From Deinococcus sp. AB2017081 (GTDB lineage Bacteria > Deinococcota > Deinococci > Deinococcales > Deinococcaceae): DNA of 64,000 nucleotides. Below the pieces are notes generated by a model. That model was not told the origin of the DNA, did no database searches, and saw nothing but the letters and a program-made list of their open reading frames with translations. Of this stretch, positions 58,437-64,000 are shown piece after piece. Both the position numbers and the translations under genes were made by a program. The stretch's first letter is position 1. Each line of letters opens with the position of its first letter. The stretch spans positions 606,501 through 670,500 of the forward strand of contig NZ_CP140098.1 in the NCBI RefSeq assembly GCF_034440735.1, written 5' to 3'.

Positions 58437-58749
58437 AGCATCTGTCGAGAGAGCTGTTTGCTCTTGACCGAGCGAAGCGAGTGAATGTGAGTGAGCAGGT
58501 GGAAGAATGGAAGCATCAGACGCCGTTGGTATGCTGCTGTCATTCGGACACCTGCTCCAGGCCGTTCTCTCTGCCGCAGTCCGGCCCGGACACGCGGGCT
58601 ACACTCCGGGGCATGATCAGCAGTCCGTCTGTTCCGTTGCCAGACTGGGAGACCGCCAGTCCGTCAACTCCACGCCCGGAACGCTCTGTGTTCCTCCTTC
58701 CGCTGATCCGGTTGCTCCGTGATGGTGACACGGATCGACCGGAAACCAC
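58437..58749. other. Intergenic region, no gene recognised
   Basis: About 310 bp, visibly less GC-rich at its left end (CATCTGTCGAGAGAGCTGTT). Contains a GAGCGAAGCGAGTGAATGTG segment like those in dispersed repeats but with no clear second copy here. No credible coding frame or terminator. Confidence 0.5.
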
Positions 58750-59484
58750 ATGATTCGTCTCGCCATCCTCGCGGATCTGCACGCCAACCTGGCGGCCACG
58801 CTCGCGGTTCACGCGGACATGCAGCGCCGTGGCCTGACCGACGCGTGGGTGCTGGGTGATCTGGTCGGCAAGGGGCCGCGCCCGAAAGAGGTGCTGGAAT
58901 GGACACAGGCGCACGCCAGCCGCGTCGTCCAGGGCAACTGGGATGCCCGCGTGGCCGGCGCGACCCACCGCCCGCAGGATCTGTGGCCGCGCAGCAAGCT
59001 CACGCCCGCGCAGCTGTCGTACCTGGGCGAGTTGCCGTACGGGATCGAGGAACAGTTCGCGGGCGCGTGGTGGCGCTTCGTCCACGCCAGTTCACGCGGG
59101 CTGTTTCACCGCCTGTACCCCCATTCCAGCCTGGCCGACCAGATCACCGCCTTTGAACCCAACGCCCAGTACGGCCTGAAGGCCCACGCCGACGCCCTGG
59201 TCTACGCCGACATGCACGAGGCCCTGCTGCTGGACGTCGAGGGCCGCCCGCTGATCAACTGCGGCAGCGTGGGCAATCCGCTGGACTCCACCCTGCCGTG
59301 CTACCTGATCCTGGAATTCGACCCCCACAGCCCCACCCACAGCGCCACCTTCGTCCGCCTGACCTACGACCGCGACGAGGAGATCACGGCCGCCGAACAG
59401 AGCGGCATGCCGTTCACGAAGGAGTACATCACGGAGCTGCTGACGGGCGCGTTCCAGAAGAGAAGGGCACGGACGGGGGAGTAG
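58750..59484 (+). CDS. Metallophosphoesterase (calcineurin-like, YfcE-type)
   Basis: 244 residues. Dinuclear metal motifs: LADLHANL (D-x-H), WVLGDLVGKGPRP (GD), QGNWDA (GNxD in place of GNHD), YADMHEALL (H) and NCGSVGNPLD. Cleaves phosphoesters; such proteins with LHANL and CGSVGNPLD are often diadenosine-tetraphosphatase or general phosphodiesterase-like. No ribosome-binding site is seen before the ATG. Confidence 0.88.
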   Translation: MIRLAILADLHANLAATLAVHADMQRRGLTDAWVLGDLVGKGPRPKEVLEWTQAHASRVVQGNWDARVAGATHRPQDLWPRSKLTPAQLSYLGELPYGIEEQFAGAWWRFVHASSRGLFHRLYPHSSLADQITAFEPNAQYGLKAHADALVYADMHEALLLDVEGRPLINCGSVGNPLDSTLPCYLILEFDPHSPTHSATFVRLTYDRDEEITAAEQSGMPFTKEYITELLTGAFQKRRARTGE

Positions 59485-59494
59485 GGGCGGCGTA

Positions 59495-59609
59495 GCGGGC
59501 GAACCCCTCCGCCCCTGCGGGGCACCTCCCCTCAAGGGGAGGCAACGAGCACATCATTGGCTCCCCTTGAGGGGAGCTGGCCGCGAAGCGGACTGAGGGG
59601 TTCGCCCGC
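59495..59609. repeat. Long intergenic inverted repeat between converging genes
   Basis: Outer arms GCGGGCGAACCCCTC (59495-59509) and GAGGGGTTCGCCCGC (59595-59609) are perfectly complementary. Two smaller palindromes of the CTCCCCTCAAGGGGAG type lie inside. Likely a bidirectional terminator / REP-type element. Confidence 0.75.
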
Positions 59610-59628
59610 CGCCGACCCGCTCCCTCTC

Positions 59629-60465
59629 TCAGCCCTCTGCCCTCTGCACCGCCCCCAGCTCGCCCCGTTCCCGCATGACCGCCTCCAGCTTGGCGGGTTC
59701 CAGCAGGCTCGCGCCCTGGCCGTAACGGGCCTGCACCGCCCGCTGCACGATCCAGAAGGCAACGGCGATCCCTGCGAGGCTGACGATCAGGCCGGGAATC
59801 CGCATGATGGCGTTCACGGCGGCGACCTGCGCGTTGAAGTCGTCGGTGCCGAACTTCGCGGTCACGCGGGCGTAGTTCACGACGCTGTTGATCACGCCGC
59901 CGAGCAGGTCGACGCCGGCGAAGATCACGGTGCCCAGGGCCAGGGCGCGGTGGACGCCGGGGTCGCGCATGGCCTGCTGCGTGGCGGCGCGGTGCTCGGG
60001 GCTCTCGCCCACGCTGGCGGCGTCCAGAAAGACCCGCAGCAGGGGCACGCTGGTCGCGGCGCTGATCAGGAACAGCACGCCGACCAGATACGACCGGGCG
60101 CTGTCCTTGATGGCGAACCAGAAGCCGTCCACGAACCAGAACGCCAGCGCCCCCGAGAAGATCGCCCCCGCCCCGCCGATCATGGCGACCGGGCTCAGGG
60201 TGCGGTTGCGCACCAGATCCCAGATGACGTAGGCGACGGGAATCAGGGCGGCCAGCACGTAGGCGCGGACGTTGCCCGTCCCGATGGTGCCCGGCGTGGC
60301 CGAGCCGCCGCCCAGCAGGTCGGCCACGCTGATGCCGCTGCCCAGGATGTTCGGGCTGAGCACCAGGATCGGGATGACGAAGGTGAACACGAGATCCCAG
60401 ACGGTCTTGGGAATCCCCGCGCGGGCTTTCGCGGCAGTGGGGGAGGTGGGGGTCGGGCCTGACAT
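59629..60465 (-). CDS. Membrane protein of unknown function (VC0807-like)
   Basis: 278 residues with six or seven hydrophobic segments (VWDLVFTFVIPILVL, VLAALIPVAYVIWDLV, IGGAGAIFSGALAFWFV, LVGVLFLISAATSVPLL, IVSLAGIAVAFWIV). The pattern (Y-W-D helix then R-N-R-T-L-S-P) is that of a family of intracellular-septation-like proteins. The ATG at 60465 is chosen over upstream starts because the preceding residues are not membrane-protein-like. Function not assignable. Confidence 0.65.
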   Translation of the reverse strand: MSGPTPTSPTAAKARAGIPKTVWDLVFTFVIPILVLSPNILGSGISVADLLGGGSATPGTIGTGNVRAYVLAALIPVAYVIWDLVRNRTLSPVAMIGGAGAIFSGALAFWFVDGFWFAIKDSARSYLVGVLFLISAATSVPLLRVFLDAASVGESPEHRAATQQAMRDPGVHRALALGTVIFAGVDLLGGVINSVVNYARVTAKFGTDDFNAQVAAVNAIMRIPGLIVSLAGIAVAFWIVQRAVQARYGQGASLLEPAKLEAVMRERGELGAVQRAEG

Positions 60466-60632
60466 ACGGGGTGCATTGTCGCACCCGCAGATGAACGGTG
60501 CGGTGGTGCGACGTACCACCCCGCCTACTGCGTGCTCTGCGCGTGGTCAGTGCCGCAGATGCGCGTCCCGCTGCATGGAGGCCGTGCCATGCTGGGCACG
60601 TCCCTTCCCCCTCTTCCCCCCGCTGGAGGACT

Positions 60633-61529
60633 ATGCGGCCCAATCCGCTCCTGACGGCCCTTGGCTACGCTCCCACCGACCGCGTCGTGATCTTCCACGC
60701 GGACGACATCGGCATGTGCGGGGCGACGGTGGACGCCTACGCCGACCTGCTGGACGTCGGCGCCCTGACCTCGGCCGCGCTGATGGTGCCGTGCCCGGCG
60801 GCGGCCGAGGGGGCGGCCGTGGCCCGCAGGTACCCACACGCCGACCTGGGTGTGCACCTGACCATCACCAGCGAGTGGGACGTGCTGCGCTGGGGGCCGG
60901 TCAGCACCCGCGACCCGGCGAGCGGCCTGCTGGACGCCGAGGGCCGCTTTCCCCGCACCGTCCAGGCCGTGCAGGCGACGGCGCGGCCGGACGCGGTGCG
61001 CTCGGAACTGGCGGCCCAGGTCAGCCGGGCGCGGGCGTGGGGCGTGGACATCACGCACGTGGACTCGCACATGGGGGCGCTGGCCCACCCGAAATTCCTG
61101 CCCGCCGTGATGGCGCTGGCGGGGCAGGAGGGGGTGCCGGCCATGTACCCGCGCATGAACCGGGCCGGATGGCGGGCCCAGGGCTTTGACGCGGCGGGCG
61201 CGGCCGGAGCGTGGGGCTACGGCCGGCTGCTGGAACACGCCGGCCGCCCACTGGTCGATGGGCTGTACATGCTGCCGCTGCACGAGGGCGGCGACCATCT
61301 GGAACTGACCCGCCGGGTGCTGGCGACATTGCCGCCGGGCCTGACGCATTTCATCCTGCATCCGGCACGGGACACGCCCGAGCTGCGGGCCATCTGCGGC
61401 GACTGGCCGGGCCGGGTCGCCAACTACGAGGCCTTCCGCGACCCGCGTATGAAGGGCGTCATCGCGGACAGCGGCGTCCACGCCATCGGCTACCGGCTGC
61501 TGCGGGACTGGATGCGGGCACCAGCATGA
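60633..61529 (+). CDS. ChbG/YdjC-family carbohydrate deacetylase
   Basis: 298 residues. Metal-binding FHADDIGMC near the N-terminus, DLGVHLTITSEW (His), THVDSHMGALAHP (His pair) and FILHPA. The family removes acetyl groups from chitooligosaccharides or related N-acetyl sugars. GGAGG before the ATG. The stop overlaps a sugar-transporter-like gene (ATGA), which fits uptake and deacetylation of a sugar. Confidence 0.88.
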   Translation: MRPNPLLTALGYAPTDRVVIFHADDIGMCGATVDAYADLLDVGALTSAALMVPCPAAAEGAAVARRYPHADLGVHLTITSEWDVLRWGPVSTRDPASGLLDAEGRFPRTVQAVQATARPDAVRSELAAQVSRARAWGVDITHVDSHMGALAHPKFLPAVMALAGQEGVPAMYPRMNRAGWRAQGFDAAGAAGAWGYGRLLEHAGRPLVDGLYMLPLHEGGDHLELTRRVLATLPPGLTHFILHPARDTPELRAICGDWPGRVANYEAFRDPRMKGVIADSGVHAIGYRLLRDWMRAPA

Positions 61530-62869
61530 GCCACGCCGCCCTGGATGACCCGCCGTCCAGCGTGGCGTGGCGCTACGCGGTCATGAACTTCGGGCTGACG
61601 GTGCCCGCCCAGGCCAGCAGTTTCCTGCTGCTGTACTACGTGGACGGCCAGAAACTCAGCCCCACGCTGGCCGCGACCGTCATGGCGTGTTTTGCCGTCT
61701 ACAACGCCATCGACAATCCGGTGATCGGCTACCTCTCGGATCGTTCGCGCAGCCGCCAGGGCCGGCGCATCCCCTTTATCCGCTACGGGGCGCTGCCGTC
61801 GCTGCTGGGCTTTGTGCTCATGTTCAACGCGCCGTTTTCCGGGGCCACGGAGCCGTGGGCACTCGTCGCGTACTTCGCGGCGACGTGGTGGCTGTGGGAG
61901 ACGGCGGGCACCGCCCTGGGCACCGGCTACCTGGCCCTGCTGCCCGAGATGTTCCGCACCTACGCCCAGCGCACCGGCGTGGCGTGGCGCATGAACGCCG
62001 TGCAGGTCGTGGGCCTGCTGATCGGGCTGGCGCTGCCGCCCGTGCTGGCGGCGCGGTTCGGATGGGGGGTGACCGCTGCCGCCTTTGCCGTGATCTCGGG
62101 CGTGGCGATCTACAGCGGGGTGGGGGCGCTGCGCGAGCGGCCGGAGGCCCAGCAGACGCAGTCGTTGCCGCTGCTGCCCGCGCTGCGGGCCACCTTCTCG
62201 AACCGCAGTTTCCTGACGGTGGTGCTGGCCCAGACCATGCGCTTCGTGACCACCGGCACGCTGGCCGCCGGGATGGGCTTCTACGTGAAATACACCCTGG
62301 GAGCGCCGGAGGGCACCACCACGACCCTGCTGCTCGCCACCGCCTTCGTCGTGGCGGGAGCGAGCCTGTGGCCGTGGCGGGCGCTGGTCGCCAGCCGCTT
62401 CGGGGCCCGCACCACCCTGATGCTCGCGTTCGCGGTCACCGCCGTGAGCGTCAGCCTGCTGGCGGTCGTGGACAGCGTGGCGGGCGTGTGGCCGGTCACG
62501 GCGGCCTTCGGCGTGGGTCTGGGCGGCATGATCCTGATGGGCGACGTGATCATGGCCGACGTGATCGACGAAGACGAGGTGCGCACTGGCGAGCGCCGCG
62601 AGGGCATGTACTTCGGGCTGAGCGGTCTGATCACCACCCTGAGCGGGGCGCTGATCTCGCTGGCCTTCGGGTGGGTGTCGCGCCGCTACGGCTACGACCC
62701 CACCCTGGACGTGCAGCCCGCCTCGGTGGCCGAGGGCTTCCGGGTGTTCATGACGGCGGTGCCCATCGCGGGCGCCGCGCTCGCCCTGCTCCTGCTGGCC
62801 TTCTACCCCCTGCACGGTCAGCGCCTGGCCGACGTGCGCCGCACCCTGGCGGAGCGCCGCGCCGCGTGA
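61526..62869 (+). CDS. MFS transporter of the GPH (sugar:cation symporter, MelB-like) family
   Basis: 447-residue inner-membrane carrier with about twelve helices. The YNAIDNPVIGYLSDRSRSRQG loop is the GPH hallmark after helix 2, and VIDEDEVRTGERREGMYFGL is the second one. Probably imports the oligosaccharide handled by the upstream deacetylase. ATGA coupling to that gene. Confidence 0.9.
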   Translation: MSHAALDDPPSSVAWRYAVMNFGLTVPAQASSFLLLYYVDGQKLSPTLAATVMACFAVYNAIDNPVIGYLSDRSRSRQGRRIPFIRYGALPSLLGFVLMFNAPFSGATEPWALVAYFAATWWLWETAGTALGTGYLALLPEMFRTYAQRTGVAWRMNAVQVVGLLIGLALPPVLAARFGWGVTAAAFAVISGVAIYSGVGALRERPEAQQTQSLPLLPALRATFSNRSFLTVVLAQTMRFVTTGTLAAGMGFYVKYTLGAPEGTTTTLLLATAFVVAGASLWPWRALVASRFGARTTLMLAFAVTAVSVSLLAVVDSVAGVWPVTAAFGVGLGGMILMGDVIMADVIDEDEVRTGERREGMYFGLSGLITTLSGALISLAFGWVSRRYGYDPTLDVQPASVAEGFRVFMTAVPIAGAALALLLLAFYPLHGQRLADVRRTLAERRAA

Positions 62870-62899
62870 CACAGGCCGGGTGTCCCGGCCCGTGCGGGG

Positions 62900-62905
62900 T
62901 ACGCT
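62900..62905 (+). promoter_or_regulatory. Leaderless -10 TACGCT
   Basis: 7 nt before GTG 62913. Confidence 0.6.
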
Positions 62906-62912
62906 GCGGAGC

Positions 62913-63587
62913 GTGACCGCGCCCGCCCCGGACTTTCCCACGTACCGCCTGCGCACCTTTCTGCCGGCCTTCCTGCTGGGCTGGGGCGTGGGGGCCGCCG
63001 CGACCTTCGCCGTGCGGGCACTGGGCGACGCCGTGCTCACGGCACCGTGCCAGGGACTGACCCTGCTGGCGCTGCTGCCCCCGCTGCTGCTCGGCCCCGG
63101 TGGGCTGGCGTTCACGGCCGCGAACTGGCGGCGGCCGGGGCGGGCGGCGCTGGGGCTGGGGCTGGTCGTGGCGTCCCTGCTGCCCGCGCTGTTCGTCGGG
63201 GCACGGGACATCGCCGCGCTGCGTGGCCAGGGCTGCGCCGGGGGCTACATCGTCTTCGCGCCGCAAGGCGGATCCTCCGTGTCCACGCTGACGCTGCCGG
63301 CCGGCAGCAGCCGTACCCTGACCGGCCGGGTCGGCGGCTACACGGCCCGCACCCACCCCGGCGTGTTCACCCTGCGGGCGCAGTCCAGCGCGGCCGGCGT
63401 GACGGTCACCCTGCCGCGGGCCACGGTTCGGGTCGGCGAGGTCTTCCCGGTCGTCGTCACCGCCGCGCCGGACACCGGCGTGAACACCTACACCGCGGGT
63501 GTGGAGGCCTCGACCACCCAGGACGGCCGCACGGACACGGCCAGTTCTGCCCTGGAGATCGATGTCCGGCCCGCCGCACGGCCGTGA
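62913..63587 (+). CDS. Membrane protein with C-terminal Ig-like extracytoplasmic part
   Basis: 224 residues. Helices at about 10-35 (FLPAFLLGWGVGAAATFAVR), 40-60 (LTLLALLPPLLLGPGGLAF) and 68-88 (ALGLGLVVASLLPALFVGA), then a beta-rich domain (VTVTLPRATVRVGEVFPVVV) of Ig-like character. Unknown function. GTG start supported by the leaderless promoter. Confidence 0.7.
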   Translation: MTAPAPDFPTYRLRTFLPAFLLGWGVGAAATFAVRALGDAVLTAPCQGLTLLALLPPLLLGPGGLAFTAANWRRPGRAALGLGLVVASLLPALFVGARDIAALRGQGCAGGYIVFAPQGGSSVSTLTLPAGSSRTLTGRVGGYTARTHPGVFTLRAQSSAAGVTVTLPRATVRVGEVFPVVVTAAPDTGVNTYTAGVEASTTQDGRTDTASSALEIDVRPAARP

Positions 63588-63595
63588 CTCGGGAA

Positions 63596-63787
63596 TCAGT
63601 CGATGTCGCTGGCGTCGGCCAGTTCGCGCACCTGACGCGGAGCCAGCGCGGAGGCGACCAGCACGGCGGGCAACAGCACCACCATCAGGACGCCCAGGCC
63701 CACGCTGCCGGCGCGGCGCGGTGCCGGACGGATGGCGCGATCCGGAGTGAAGTGCCGGGCGCTGGAGGTCATCAGAGGAGCCGTCAT
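63596..63787 (-). CDS. Small single-helix membrane protein (63 aa)
   Basis: Basic N-terminus (RHFTPDRAIRPAPRRAG) followed by one membrane helix (VGLGVLMVVLLPAVLVASAL) and an acidic tail. AGGAG 5 nt before the ATG. Converges on the preceding gene with 8 bp between stops. Function unknown. Confidence 0.6.
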   Translation of the reverse strand: MTAPLMTSSARHFTPDRAIRPAPRRAGSVGLGVLMVVLLPAVLVASALAPRQVRELADASDID

Positions 63788-63968
63788 CGTTCTCCTACTG
63801 TGGCAGCTGGCCGATCCTTCCCATAGCGGATGTGACCATCGAGCGCAGTGTGTGAAGTACCCGTGAAGATCGTGCTGTACGTTCCAAACCCTCCTCAGGC
63901 CGATCTGTCGCCAGGTGCGCGCCGCACGTCCGCGCAGGCGGCGTGACGCGCTGGCAGGCCTGGCCTGT

Positions 63969-63974
63969 TACGCT
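63969..63974 (+). promoter_or_regulatory. Leaderless -10 TACGCT at the right edge
   Basis: 7 nt before a GTG at 63982; identical layout to the 62900 promoter. Confidence 0.5.
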
Positions 63975-63981
63975 GCCCTCT

Positions 63982-64000
63982 GTGCCGGATCTGGCTGAGG
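63982..64000 (+). CDS. Start of a gene cut by the right window edge
   Basis: GTG followed by codons reading VPDLAE, positioned 7 nt after a TACGCT box. Only six codons are visible, so the product is unknown; the call rests on the leaderless promoter layout. Confidence 0.4.

Noticed and set aside
58540..59085. Minus-strand frame opposite the metallophosphoesterase start
   Set aside because: No motifs, and it overlaps a clear metallophosphoesterase on the other strand.

Overview
The window looks like a chromosomal segment of a Deinococcus-type bacterium. By eye the base composition is strongly GC-rich. GTGA/ATGA start-stop overlaps are everywhere. Several genes start directly on ATG or GTG 6-7 nt after a TAnnnT -10 box, which is the leaderless promoter style described for Deinococcus. 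The peptide transporters, FUN14, delta-60 and AfsR-type proteins fit that genus. The assignment is an inference from style and content; there is no rRNA or other taxonomic marker here.

Region 1 (1-20242) is an accessory block. It holds a truncated subtilisin-like lipoprotein, two tandem 695-residue AfsR/SARP-like ATPase regulators, a third one with a long C-terminal extension, and a set of secreted or lipid-anchored proteins (carboxypeptidase-regulatory-like, beta-propeller-like, cupredoxin-like, delta-60 repeat). It also holds a multicopper oxidase and a BBE-type flavoprotein oxidase. Five promoters in it (6060-6094, 11130-11164, 11200-11234, 16048-16082, 16167-16201) share one exact 35-bp layout: two TCA-centred heptamers 11 bp apart, then 11 nt, then a TAnnnT box. 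This looks like one small regulon, and the AfsR-like proteins encoded among the sites are the obvious candidate regulators. The block is bracketed by two related sequences resembling the 3' half of tRNA-Arg (1360-1404 and 19998-20042), so it may be an old tRNA-associated insertion. No integrase is visible.

Region 2 (20243-50776) is a large catabolic locus for peptide-like or amide compounds, built from two parallel modules. Module A (20243-33947) has an M29 aminopeptidase, an SDR, an RraA-like protein, two DUF885 proteins, a Gfo/Idh oxidoreductase, a PanE-like reductase, a binding protein with two permeases, an IclR regulator and an M24 creatinase-like hydrolase. Module B (35155-50776) has a complete Opp/Dpp-type transporter with both ATPases, a GntR regulator, a creatininase-family amidohydrolase, a second PanE-like reductase, three SDRs, an M20 dipeptidase, a second RraA-like protein, an M32 carboxypeptidase and an isoaspartyl-peptidase/asparaginase. 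Candidate operators are visible in front of both transporters. Small dispersed repeats sit in the gaps.

Region 3 (50945-64000) is mostly housekeeping-like. It has a MoxR-DUF58-VWA-VWA operon, a CAP-domain secreted protein, an ECF sigma factor, a FUN14 protein, a flavin reductase, a metallophosphoesterase, a ChbG/YdjC-like deacetylase with an MFS sugar:cation symporter, and small membrane proteins. Several of these have leaderless promoters. No rRNA gene, complete tRNA, CRISPR array, insertion sequence or phage gene was recognised.
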